Below, piece by piece: positions 15,884 to 25,082 of a stretch of DNA of 57,587 nucleotides. Below the pieces are notes generated by a model, which saw only the letters and a list, made by a program, of their open reading frames with translations, was not told the DNA's origin and ran no database searches. This DNA comes from Ruminococcus sp. (lineage in GTDB: Bacteria > Bacillota > Clostridia > Oscillospirales > Acutalibacteraceae), in assembly GCA_003521625.1 (NCBI GenBank), contig DPHV01000025.1:10300-67886 (forward strand), in the 5' to 3' direction. The translations under genes and the position numbers were made by a program. Position 1 is the first letter of the stretch. Every line of letters begins with the position of its first letter.

Positions 15884-16969
15884 ATGAGCCGTGCGGCGTA
15901 CTTAATTCTTGAAAACGGCACAGTCTTTGAAGGCAAGGCATTTGGTGCTGAAAAAGAAACTACGGGAGAACTTGTTTTTACCACAGCTATGACAGGTTAT
16001 CTTGAAACACTCACCGACCCCAGCTATTTCGGTCAGGTGGTTATTCAGACATTCCCTTTAATCGGTAACTATGGGGTAATTCCCTCCGATTTTGAAAGTG
16101 ACTCTCCGTCGCTTAAAGGTTATATTGTTAGAGAATGGTGCCAAGTTCCCTCAAATTTCCGTTGTGAGGGTGATCTTGACACCTTTTTAAAAGAGTCCCA
16201 TATTCCCGGAATCTACGGAATCGACACACGTGCGCTCACAAGAATCGTGCGTGAATACGGCGTAATGAACTGCAAAATCTGCTATTCTCCCGAATATACC
16301 GAGAGCGAGCTTGAAGAAATCAAGAACTACGTTATCACAGACGCAGTTGAAAGCACTACTATAAATGAAAAAGAAAGCTTCAGCGCTGAAAATCCAGAGC
16401 TTAACGTTGTGCTTATGGACTTCGGCGCAAAGCACAATATCGGCAGAGAGCTTGTAAAGCGTGGCTGTAACCTTACGGTTGTGCCTGCAAATACTACTGC
16501 CGAGGAAGTACTTGCAATGAATCCCGACGGCATTATGCTTTCAAACGGACCGGGTGACCCTGCAAAGAATACGAAGATTATTGAGGAGCTTAAAAAGCTC
16601 TGCGAGCATAAAATTCCGATTTTCGGAATCTGCCTCGGTCATCAGCTTCTGGCACTTTCACAGGGGGCAAAGACCGAAAAGCTCAAATACGGTCACAGAG
16701 GTGCAAACCAGCCTGCAAAGGAAATTGCAACAGGCAAAGTTTACATCACCTCACAGAATCACGGCTACGCAGTTGTAAGCGACAGCCTGCCCGAAAACGG
16801 CGTTGTAAGCTTTGTAAACGGCAACGACAACACCTGCGAGGGCGTAAACTATACGGATATGCCTGCGTTTTCGGTACAGTTCCACCCCGAAGCCTGCGGC
16901 GGACCGCTTGATACGTCATTTTTATTCGACAGATTTATAGATATGATTAAGGAAAACAAAAATAAGTAA
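15884..16969 (+). CDS. carA: Carbamoyl-phosphate synthase small (glutaminase) subunit
   Basis: A 361-residue CarA of normal length. The N-terminal CarA domain is followed by a class I glutamine amidotransferase domain with the nucleophile cysteine in GICLGHQLLAL (about residue 247) and the catalytic His/Glu in QFHPEACGGP near the C-terminus. It hydrolyses glutamine and channels ammonia to CarB to make carbamoyl phosphate for pyrimidines and arginine. An AAAGGA site lies before the ATG. It begins 40 nt after the MITE-like element and leads a carA-carB/dapF-pyrG-dapL run. Confidence 0.97.
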   Translation: MSRAAYLILENGTVFEGKAFGAEKETTGELVFTTAMTGYLETLTDPSYFGQVVIQTFPLIGNYGVIPSDFESDSPSLKGYIVREWCQVPSNFRCEGDLDTFLKESHIPGIYGIDTRALTRIVREYGVMNCKICYSPEYTESELEEIKNYVITDAVESTTINEKESFSAENPELNVVLMDFGAKHNIGRELVKRGCNLTVVPANTTAEEVLAMNPDGIMLSNGPGDPAKNTKIIEELKKLCEHKIPIFGICLGHQLLALSQGAKTEKLKYGHRGANQPAKEIATGKVYITSQNHGYAVVSDSLPENGVVSFVNGNDNTCEGVNYTDMPAFSVQFHPEACGGPLDTSFLFDRFIDMIKENKNK

Positions 16970-17017
16970 GAATAAGATAGTAACATAACCGATAAAATTT
17001 GGATAAGGAATGATTAT

Positions 17018-20000
17018 ATGCCACTCAAACAGGATATAAAAAGAGTTATGGTAATCGGCTCGGGTCCTATTGTAATCGGACAGGCTGCCGAGTTTGACTA
17101 TGCAGGCACACAGGCTTGCCGTGCACTCAAAGAGGAGGGACTTGAGGTTATCCTCGTAAACTCAAACCCTGCTACAATTATGACAGACAACGCAATGGCT
17201 GATAAAATATATATTGAGCCTCTCACGCTTGAAACCGTAAAGAGAATCATCAAAAAGGAACGTCCCGACAGCCTGCTTTCAACCCTCGGCGGTCAGACAG
17301 GACTTACCCTTTCAATGCAGCTTGCAAAAGAGGGATTTCTCGACAGGTACGGCGTAAAGCTTTTGGGCGCAAACCCCGAAACAATTGACAAGGCAGAGGA
17401 CAGACAGCTCTTCAAGGACACAATGGAGTCAATCGGTCAGCCTTGTATTCCCTCAACAGTTGTAAACGACGTTGAGTCTGCCGTTAAATTTGCAGATGAA
17501 ATCGGCTACCCCGTAATTATCCGTCCTGCATTCACACTCGGCGGCACAGGCGGCGGTATTGTTGACAACGAATCCGAGCTTCGAGAAATCACTTCAAACG
17601 GTCTTGAGCTTTCACCCATTACTCAGGTGCTTGTTGAAAAGTGTATTTCAGGCTGGAAAGAGGTTGAGTTCGAGGTTATGCGTGACAGTGACGGCAACGT
17701 AATCACTGTCTGCTCAATGGAGAACTTCGACCCCGTCGGCGTTCACACAGGCGACTCAATCGTAATCGCTCCTACGGTTACTCTTGCCGATAAGGAGTAT
17801 CAGATGCTCAGAAGTGCGGCACTCAATATCATCTCCGCACTTAAGGTAGAGGGCGGATGTAACTGTCAGTTTGCACTCAACCCAGAAACCTTTGAATACG
17901 CAGTAATCGAGGTTAACCCTCGTGTGTCACGTTCTTCCGCACTTGCTTCAAAGGCAACAGGCTATCCCATTGCAAAGGTTGCCGCTAAAATCGCAATCGG
18001 TTACACACTAAATGAAATTAAAAACGCCGTTACTGGCACAACCTACGCTTGCTTTGAGCCTGCTCTTGACTACGTAGTTGTAAAATTCCCGAAATGGCCT
18101 TTCGATAAATTCGTATACGCAAAGCGTACCCTCGGCACACAGATGAAGGCAACAGGCGAGGTTATGGCTATTGCACCGACCTTTGAACAGGCAATTATGA
18201 AGGCTGTCAGAGGTGCGGAGATTTCGCATAATACGCTTGACGACAAGGAGTTCGCCGAGCTTTCAAACGCATCTGTTTACGACAGACTCAGCGTGTGTGA
18301 CGACAGAAGAATCTTCTGTGTTTACGAGGCACTCAAAAGAGGAATCACAGTTGACGAAATTCACTCGGTAACAATGATTGACGAATGGTTCCTTGAAAAG
18401 CTCAAAAATATCATCGCTGTTGAAAACGAGCTTAAGGACGGCGAGCTTACCGAGGAGCTTTATGTCCGTGCAAAGAACATCGGCTTCCTTGATAAGACAA
18501 TTGAAGAAATCACAGGCAAAAAGGTTGAAAATCCCCTTGTTCCCGTTTACAAAATGGTTGATACCTGCGCCGCAGAGTTCGCCGCAGAAACGCCCTACTT
18601 CTACTCAACCTTTGACAAAGAAAACGAGGCAGAGGAGTTTATCAAGGAACGTGCAGACGGTAAGAAAACCGTTATCGTATTCGGCTCAGGCCCTATCAGA
18701 ATCGGTCAGGGTATCGAGTTTGACTACGCTTCCGTTCACTGCGTATGGGCGCTTAAAAAGGCAGGCTACGACGTTGTAATCGTAAACAACAACCCCGAAA
18801 CTGTTTCAACCGACTTCGATACAGCCGACAGACTTTACTTTGAACCTCTCACCACAGAGGACGTTATGGGCATCATCAAAACCGAAAAGCCCTTCGGCGT
18901 AGTTGTTGCATTCGGCGGTCAGACCGCTATCAAGCTTACGAAATTCTTAAGCGACAACGGCGTAAATATCCTCGGCACTTCCTATGATGCAATTGATATG
19001 GCTGAGGACAGAGAACGCTTTGACGAGCTTCTTGAAAAATATCAGATTAAACGTCCAAAGGGCGTTACGGTTATGACAACCGAGGAAGCACTCGAGGTTG
19101 CTTCAAAAATCGGCTATCCCGTACTTCTCCGTCCGTCATACGTTCTCGGCGGTCAGAATATGATTATCGCCTTCAACGAGGACGACGTCAGGGAATATAT
19201 GGCTATTATCCTTGCACAGAATATTGAAAACCCGATTCTTATTGATAAATACCTTATGGGTACGGAAATTGAGGTTGACGCAATCTGCGACGGCGAGGAT
19301 ATCCTAATCCCCGGCATTATGGAGCATATCGAGCGTGCAGGCGTTCACTCGGGCGACTCAATCGCAGTTTATCCTGCTTGGAATCTTTCGGACAAGATGA
19401 CACAGATTATTATTGAAAGCTCCAAAAACCTTGCAATCGAGCTTAAGACAAAGGGACTTGTAAACATTCAGTACCTTATCTATAAGGACGAGCTTTATGT
19501 AATCGAGGTTAACCCCCGTTCTTCACGTACAATTCCGTACATCAGCAAGGTAACAGGCGTTCCGATGGTTGACCTTGCAACAAGAGCAATGCTCGGCGAA
19601 AAGCTCAAGGATATGGGCTACGGAACGGGACTTTACAGAAAGAGCCCGTATATTGCCGTTAAAGTACCTGTGTTCAGCTTTGAAAAGCTCATCAACGTTG
19701 ATAACCACCTCGGCCCCGAGATGAAGTCAACAGGCGAGGTGCTCGGTATTGCGGCTACGCTTGAGGAGGCACTCTACAAAGGTCTTATCGGCGCAGGCTA
19801 CAAGATGAAGAAAAAGGGCGGCGTGTTTATCACAGTCCGCAATTCGGATAAAGCCGAAATCGGCGAAATTGCAAAGAAATACTACGACCTCGGATTTACA
19901 ATCTACGCAACCGAGGGAACAGCCGCAGTGCTTAAAAAGTTCGGCATTGACGCTGTCGGAGTTAAGAAGATTCACGAGTCAAAAACAAGCAACACGCTTA

Positions 20001-21070
20001 CTCTTATTGAGTCGGGCAAGATTCAGTATGTTATTTCAACCTCTGCAAAGGGTAGAATCCCATCACGTGATTCCGTTAAAATCCGCAGAAAAACCGTTGA
20101 AAGAAACATTCCTTGTCTTACTTCTCTTGATACGGCTAACGCACTTGCAGACTGCCTCAAGAGCCACTACTCACAGCACAGCACAGAGCTTATCGACATT
20201 AACAATATGAGGGAGGAAAAGCTTATGCTTAAGTTTACAAAGATGCAGGGCATCGGCAACGACTACATTTATTTCAGCACATTTGATCAGGAAATCAACA
20301 ACCCCGAGGCACTTGCCGTAAGACTTTCCGACAGACATTTCGGAATCGGAGGCGACGGCGTTATCCTCGTTTGTCCGTCAGAGGTTGCAGACGCAAAGAT
20401 GAAGATGTATAACCGTGACGGCTCCGAGGGCAAAATGTGCGGCAACGGTATTCGCTGCGTAGGCAAGTTCCTCTATGACCACGGAATGATTGACTATAAC
20501 GAAAAAGACGAAATCACAATTGAAACCTTAAGCGGTATAAAGAGCCTTAAGGCGTTTACCACAGACGGCAAGGTTACAAGACTCAGAGTTGATATGGGCA
20601 AGGCTATCCTTGACCCCAAGGAAATCCCCGTTGCAATCAACAAGGATAAGGTTGTAAACGAAGCTGTTAAAATCGGTGACAAGGATTACAACATAACCTG
20701 TGTTTCTATGGGTAACCCCCACTGCGTTGTATTTATGGACGACATCGACAACCTCGACATTGAAAAGGTAGGCCCCGAATTTGAATTTGACAAGCTTTTC
20801 CCCGAAAGAGTAAACACAGAGTTTGTAACAGTTCTTGACGAGCATACAATCAAAATGAGAGTATGGGAGAGAGGCTCGGGCGAAACCTGGGCTTGCGGAA
20901 CAGGTGCTTGCGCCGTTGCAGTTGCGGCTTGCGAAAACGGCTTCTGCAAAAAGGGCGAGGACATCAAAATCAAGCTCATCGGCGGCGACCTTATCATCAA
21001 CTACACTGATGACACTGTTTATATGACAGGTAACGCTGAAAAAGTATTTGACGGAGAGGTAGAGGTGTAA
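17018..21070 (+). CDS. carB-dapF: Carbamoyl-phosphate synthase large subunit fused in frame to diaminopimelate epimerase
   Basis: A single 1350-residue reading frame. Residues 1-~1063 are a complete CarB: two carbamate/carbamoyl phosphate synthase halves with ATP-grasp domains (VIGSGPIVIGQ near residue 12; VFGSGPIRIGQG near 556) and a C-terminal MGS-like regulatory domain. With no stop codon, the frame continues at residue 1070 into a complete DapF of ~281 residues with both catalytic cysteines (MCGNGIRC, CGTGAC; C72 and C224 of the DapF part). DapF converts LL- to meso-diaminopimelate. An AGGGAGG site 8 nt before the DapF methionine could also allow separate DapF synthesis. CarB and DapF are normally separate proteins. 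pyrG starts 3 nt after the stop. Confidence 0.93.
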   Translation: MPLKQDIKRVMVIGSGPIVIGQAAEFDYAGTQACRALKEEGLEVILVNSNPATIMTDNAMADKIYIEPLTLETVKRIIKKERPDSLLSTLGGQTGLTLSMQLAKEGFLDRYGVKLLGANPETIDKAEDRQLFKDTMESIGQPCIPSTVVNDVESAVKFADEIGYPVIIRPAFTLGGTGGGIVDNESELREITSNGLELSPITQVLVEKCISGWKEVEFEVMRDSDGNVITVCSMENFDPVGVHTGDSIVIAPTVTLADKEYQMLRSAALNIISALKVEGGCNCQFALNPETFEYAVIEVNPRVSRSSALASKATGYPIAKVAAKIAIGYTLNEIKNAVTGTTYACFEPALDYVVVKFPKWPFDKFVYAKRTLGTQMKATGEVMAIAPTFEQAIMKAVRGAEISHNTLDDKEFAELSNASVYDRLSVCDDRRIFCVYEALKRGITVDEIHSVTMIDEWFLEKLKNIIAVENELKDGELTEELYVRAKNIGFLDKTIEEITGKKVENPLVPVYKMVDTCAAEFAAETPYFYSTFDKENEAEEFIKERADGKKTVIVFGSGPIRIGQGIEFDYASVHCVWALKKAGYDVVIVNNNPETVSTDFDTADRLYFEPLTTEDVMGIIKTEKPFGVVVAFGGQTAIKLTKFLSDNGVNILGTSYDAIDMAEDRERFDELLEKYQIKRPKGVTVMTTEEALEVASKIGYPVLLRPSYVLGGQNMIIAFNEDDVREYMAIILAQNIENPILIDKYLMGTEIEVDAICDGEDILIPGIMEHIERAGVHSGDSIAVYPAWNLSDKMTQIIIESSKNLAIELKTKGLVNIQYLIYKDELYVIEVNPRSSRTIPYISKVTGVPMVDLATRAMLGEKLKDMGYGTGLYRKSPYIAVKVPVFSFEKLINVDNHLGPEMKSTGEVLGIAATLEEALYKGLIGAGYKMKKKGGVFITVRNSDKAEIGEIAKKYYDLGFTIYATEGTAAVLKKFGIDAVGVKKIHESKTSNTLTLIESGKIQYVISTSAKGRIPSRDSVKIRRKTVERNIPCLTSLDTANALADCLKSHYSQHSTELIDINNMREEKLMLKFTKMQGIGNDYIYFSTFDQEINNPEALAVRLSDRHFGIGGDGVILVCPSEVADAKMKMYNRDGSEGKMCGNGIRCVGKFLYDHGMIDYNEKDEITIETLSGIKSLKAFTTDGKVTRLRVDMGKAILDPKEIPVAINKDKVVNEAVKIGDKDYNITCVSMGNPHCVVFMDDIDNLDIEKVGPEFEFDKLFPERVNTEFVTVLDEHTIKMRVWERGSGETWACGTGACAVAVAACENGFCKKGEDIKIKLIGGDLIINYTDDTVYMTGNAEKVFDGEVEV
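20210..20227 (+). promoter_or_regulatory. dapF: Internal ribosome binding site and start for DapF within the carB-dapF frame
   Basis: AGGGAGG (20210-20216) lies 8 nt before an in-frame ATG (20225-20227) that gives a DapF beginning MLKFTKMQGIGND, the normal DapF N-terminus. This suggests the ancestral dapF start is kept, so both a fusion protein and free DapF (20225-21070) may be made. Confidence 0.7.
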
Positions 21071-21073
21071 GAC

Positions 21074-22687
21074 GTGGAAGTTAAGAAGAATAAAAAGTAT
21101 ATATTTGTCACCGGCGGCGTTGTATCGGGTCTTGGAAAGGGCATTACAGCCGCATCGCTCGGCAGACTTTTAAAGGCGAGAGGCCTTAAGATTGTTGCAC
21201 AGAAGCTCGACCCGTACATCAACGTTGACCCCGGCACAATGAGCCCCTATCAGCACGGCGAGGTTTTTGTTACCGAGGATGGCGCTGAAACCGACCTCGA
21301 CCTCGGTCACTACGAGCGTTTCATTGACGAGGATCTGAACAAGTATTCAAACCTCACAACAGGTAAGGTTTACTCGAACGTTCTCGAAAAGGAACGCAGA
21401 GGCGACTACCTCGGCAAAACCGTTCAGGTTATTCCTCACATCACAAATGAAATCAAGACGTTTATTTATAACGTCGGCGAAAAAACAAACGCTGACGTGG
21501 TTATCACCGAAATCGGCGGAACAGTAGGCGATATTGAAAGCCAGCCGTTCCTTGAGGCAATCCGTCAGGTTTCACTTGAAGTCGGCAGAGAAAACAGCAT
21601 TTTTATCCACGTAACACTCGTTCCCTATATCAAGGGCAGTGAAGAGCATAAGTCAAAGCCGACTCAGCACTCCGTTAAGGAGCTTCGTTCACTCGGTATC
21701 AACCCCGACATTATCGTCCTCCGTTGTGACGAGCCGCTCGAGGACAGCATTTTTGACAAGATTGCGCTTTTCTGTAATGTAAAGCGTGACTGCGTAATTG
21801 AAAATATCACACTTCCCACACTTTATCAGGCACCGCTTATGCTTGAAAAGAGCAATTTCTCAAACGTAGTTTGCAGAGAGCTTAATATTGCGGTTGATAA
21901 AAAGCCCGACCTCACAGAGTGGGAGGAAATGCTCGGCAGAATCAACAACCGTACAAAGAAGTGCAAGATTGCACTTTGCGGAAAGTACGTTGCGCTTCAC
22001 GACGCATATCTCTCGGTTGCCGAGGCACTCCGTCACGGCGGCTATGAAAACGGCGCAGACGTTGAAATCAAATGGGTAGACTGCGAGCTTATTACAAAGT
22101 ATAAGGCTGACGAGCTTCTGGGTGACGTTGACGGTATCCTTGTTCCCGGCGGCTTTGGCAACAGAGGTGTTGAGGGCAAGGTTATTGCGGCTCAGTATGC
22201 ACGTGAGCACGACATTCCGTACCTCGGAATCTGCCTTGGTATGCAGACCGCCGTTATTGAGTACGCTAAAAATGTTCTCGGCTATGATGACGCAAACAGC
22301 GGTGAGTTCGCACCCGAGGGTAAGCACAATGTAATCGACCTTATGCCCGAACAGCTCGGAATTGAAAATATGGGCGGCACAATGCGACTGGGCGCATATC
22401 CTTGCGTAATCAAGGAAGGCTCAATGATGGAAAAGGCTTACGGCACAAAGGAGGTTTCCGAACGCCACCGCCACCGTTACGAGTTCAACAACGATTTCAG
22501 AGAAGAAATTGAGAACGCAGGTATGAAGATTACGGGTACATCTCCCAACGGACTTCTTGTTGAGGCTGTTGAAGTTCCCGAAAACCGCTTCTATGTGGGC
22601 GTTCAGTATCACCCCGAGTTCAAGTCACGCCCCAACCGTGCACATCCGCTTTTCAGAGAATTTATCAAGGCGTCACTTGAGAAATAA
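21074..22687 (+). CDS. pyrG: CTP synthase
   Basis: A 537-residue CTP synthase of normal length. The N-terminal amidoligase domain (FVTGGVVSGLGKGI, HYERF) and the C-terminal class I glutaminase domain (GICLGMQ with nucleophile Cys; QYHPEFKSRP) are intact. It aminates UTP to CTP with glutamine and ATP. It uses a GTG start three bases after the dapF stop, with AGAGG-type sites in the end of that gene, so translation is probably coupled. It extends the pyrimidine theme of carAB. Confidence 0.97.
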   Translation: MEVKKNKKYIFVTGGVVSGLGKGITAASLGRLLKARGLKIVAQKLDPYINVDPGTMSPYQHGEVFVTEDGAETDLDLGHYERFIDEDLNKYSNLTTGKVYSNVLEKERRGDYLGKTVQVIPHITNEIKTFIYNVGEKTNADVVITEIGGTVGDIESQPFLEAIRQVSLEVGRENSIFIHVTLVPYIKGSEEHKSKPTQHSVKELRSLGINPDIIVLRCDEPLEDSIFDKIALFCNVKRDCVIENITLPTLYQAPLMLEKSNFSNVVCRELNIAVDKKPDLTEWEEMLGRINNRTKKCKIALCGKYVALHDAYLSVAEALRHGGYENGADVEIKWVDCELITKYKADELLGDVDGILVPGGFGNRGVEGKVIAAQYAREHDIPYLGICLGMQTAVIEYAKNVLGYDDANSGEFAPEGKHNVIDLMPEQLGIENMGGTMRLGAYPCVIKEGSMMEKAYGTKEVSERHRHRYEFNNDFREEIENAGMKITGTSPNGLLVEAVEVPENRFYVGVQYHPEFKSRPNRAHPLFREFIKASLEK

Positions 22688-22739
22688 TAAATATGTCATT
22701 TTTTGAATGTAGGAAAATAAATGTAAAGGAATGATTGGT

Positions 22740-23924
22740 ATGAAAATAAATAAGAATTTTGACAACCTTGTGCCAAACTATCTTTTTGCAGACGTTGCAA
22801 AGAAGACTGCCGAATTTGCAAAGGCAAATCCCGACAAGAAGATTATCAAACTCGGAATCGGCGACGTAACACTTCCGCTTGCTCCCGTTGTAATTGAAGC
22901 AATGAAAAAGGGCGCAGAGGATCTGGCTCACAAGGATACCTTCAAGGGCTATCCCGACTACGAGGGCTACGCTTTCTTGAGAGAGGCTATTTCGGACTAC
23001 TACAAGAGCTTCGGCGTAACAGTATCCGCCGATGAAATCTTCGTTTCAGACGGTGCAAAGTCCGACTGCGGCAACATCGGAGATATTTTCGACAAGGACA
23101 ACGTTGTACTTGTAACAGACCCTGTTTATCCCGTGTACGTTGACTCGAACATTATGGCAGGCAGAAAGATTGTTTATGCCGCTTCTAACGAGGAAAACGG
23201 CTTTGCGGCACTCCCCGACAAGAGCGTAAAGGCTGATATAATCTACCTTTGCTCACCCAATAACCCCACAGGTTCTGCCTACAACGCAGAACAGCTCAAA
23301 ATGTGGGTTTACTACGCACTCGAAAACGACGCAATAATTCTCTATGACTCGGCTTACGAGGCGTTTATTACAGAGGATTTGCCACGTTCAATCTTTGCAA
23401 TTGAGGGTGCAAGAAAGTGCGCAATCGAAATGTGCTCGCTTTCAAAGACAGCAGGCTTTACAGGCACACGCTGCGGCTACACAATTATCCCCAAAGAGCT
23501 TGAGCGTGACGGTCACAACATCTACGCTACGTGGTACCGCCGTCAGGCTACAAAGTTCAACGGTGTTTCGTGGCCCGTACAGTGCGCTGCTGCGGCTGTA
23601 TTCAGCGAGGAAGGTCAGAAGCAGATTAAGGAAAACATTTCTTACTATCAGGAGAATGCAAGAATTATCTCTTCTGCACTTGACGAGCTTGGCATTTACT
23701 ACACAGGCGGCAAGAACTCGCCTTACATCTGGCTCAAGTGCCCCAACAATATGGGTAGCTGGGAATTCTTTGACTTGCTCTTAAAAGAGGCAAACGTAGT
23801 AGGCACTCCCGGCGAGGGCTTCGGCGAAAACGGCGCAGGCTACTTCCGTCTTACCTCTTTCGGCGACAGAGAAAACACAATTGAAGCAGTAGAGAGAATC
23901 AAAAAGCTTCTTTCAAACCTTTAA
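22740..23924 (+). CDS. dapL: LL-diaminopimelate aminotransferase
   Basis: A 394-residue class I/II PLP aminotransferase of the DapL type, with the N-terminal pattern FDNLVPNYLFADVAKK, CSPNNPTG, and the PLP lysine in SLSKTAGFTGTRCGY. DapL makes LL-diaminopimelate from tetrahydrodipicolinate in one step, bypassing the acyl-DAP branches. DapF, two genes upstream, then epimerises the product. The ATG at 22740 is preferred because an AAAGGA site sits 9 nt ahead; the ATG at 22731 directly abuts that site. It ends at a strong bidirectional terminator. Confidence 0.95.
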   Translation: MKINKNFDNLVPNYLFADVAKKTAEFAKANPDKKIIKLGIGDVTLPLAPVVIEAMKKGAEDLAHKDTFKGYPDYEGYAFLREAISDYYKSFGVTVSADEIFVSDGAKSDCGNIGDIFDKDNVVLVTDPVYPVYVDSNIMAGRKIVYAASNEENGFAALPDKSVKADIIYLCSPNNPTGSAYNAEQLKMWVYYALENDAIILYDSAYEAFITEDLPRSIFAIEGARKCAIEMCSLSKTAGFTGTRCGYTIIPKELERDGHNIYATWYRRQATKFNGVSWPVQCAAAAVFSEEGQKQIKENISYYQENARIISSALDELGIYYTGGKNSPYIWLKCPNNMGSWEFFDLLLKEANVVGTPGEGFGENGAGYFRLTSFGDRENTIEAVERIKKLLSNL

Positions 23925-23943
23925 TATGTATTAATATAGCAAA

Positions 23944-23975
23944 AATGCACCGTTTTTAAACGGTGCATTATCTTT
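23944..23975. terminator. Bidirectional terminator after dapL
   Basis: AATGCACCGTTT (23944-23955) pairs with AAACGGTGCATT (23958-23969); TATCTTTT follows and A-rich sequence precedes. It separates convergent dapL and mnmA. Confidence 0.85.
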
Positions 23976-23984
23976 TGGATTGAT

Positions 23985-25073
23985 TTATTTTTCCGGTGCT
24001 CGGCAAATCGTGCCGCCGCCGACAACATAATCGCCGTCGTAAAGCACAACAGCCTGACCGTAGGATATTGCCCTCTGCGGTTCGTCAAATACAATGTGCA
24101 GGGTGTTCTCGTCAATCTGCTCAACTACTGCGCACTGTTCACTCTGATTGTATCTTACTCTTGCTTTGACCTTTATCGGCTTATCAATTTTACCGCAGGT
24201 AATAAGGTTAATGTCCGTTGCAAAAAGCTCACGTGAGAAAAGTCCGCTGTTTTCGCATAAGATTACCTCGTTTTTACCGAGGTCTTTTTTCTTTACATAC
24301 ATAGGGTGGGGAAGAGCAAGTCCGAGTCCTTTTCGCTGACCTACCGTATAGCGTATAATTCCCTTGTGCTCGCCAAGCACCTTCCCACTTTCGTCAACAA
24401 AATTTCCGTGAGGATATGTTCTGCCCGTATACTGCTCTATAAACTTTGCGTAGTCGCCGTCGGGAACAAAGCAGATGTCCTGACTGTCGTGCTTGTGAGC
24501 GTTGATAAGTCCGAGCTTTTCCGCAATTTCACGTGTCTGCTCCTTTGTCATATTGCCGAGCGGAAAGAGCGTTTTTGCAAGCTGTTCCTGTGTGAGAGAA
24601 TACAGCACATAGCTCTGGTCCTTTGAAGAATCGGCAGATTTTTTCAGCAGATAACGTCCCGTTTCGGCGTTGTATTCAATTACTGCATAGTGTCCTGTTA
24701 CGACGTAATCAAAATCAAGCTCTTCGGCTCTGCGCATCAGCTTTTCAAATTTAATATATCTGTTGCAGTCAATGCACGGATTCGGCGTTGTGCCGTTTTC
24801 GTATGCGCTTATAAAACGTGAAATTACGTTTTCCTTAAAGCTATCTTTAAAATTATAGACGTAATAGGGAATTTCCAGCTTGTAGCATACGCTTCGTGCG
24901 TCGTCAATATCGTCAAGCGAACAGCAGGTCTTTTCCTTCTTTTCGCCGATGTCCTCGTTGTCAAAAAGCTTGAGCGTAATTCCCGTTGCCTCAAAACCCT
25001 GTTCCTTTATAAGATAAGCGGCTACCGAGCTGTCAACTCCGCCGCTCATCGCAATTAATGCTTTTTTTGTCAT
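23985..25073 (-). CDS. mnmA: tRNA-specific 2-thiouridylase MnmA
   Basis: A 362-residue enzyme with the PP-loop SGGVDSSVAAYL near residue 10 and the two catalytic cysteines in PNPCIDCNRYIKF (near 103) and SQDICFVPDGDY (near 200). It thiolates U34 of Lys, Glu and Gln tRNAs using sulfur relayed from a cysteine desulfurase, with ATP activation. It follows nadA by 9 nt on the minus strand, so the two are probably co-transcribed. The desulfurase partner is not in this window. Confidence 0.96.
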   Translation of the reverse strand: MTKKALIAMSGGVDSSVAAYLIKEQGFEATGITLKLFDNEDIGEKKEKTCCSLDDIDDARSVCYKLEIPYYVYNFKDSFKENVISRFISAYENGTTPNPCIDCNRYIKFEKLMRRAEELDFDYVVTGHYAVIEYNAETGRYLLKKSADSSKDQSYVLYSLTQEQLAKTLFPLGNMTKEQTREIAEKLGLINAHKHDSQDICFVPDGDYAKFIEQYTGRTYPHGNFVDESGKVLGEHKGIIRYTVGQRKGLGLALPHPMYVKKKDLGKNEVILCENSGLFSRELFATDINLITCGKIDKPIKVKARVRYNQSEQCAVVEQIDENTLHIVFDEPQRAISYGQAVVLYDGDYVVGGGTICRAPEK

Positions 25074-25082
25074 ATTATATCA

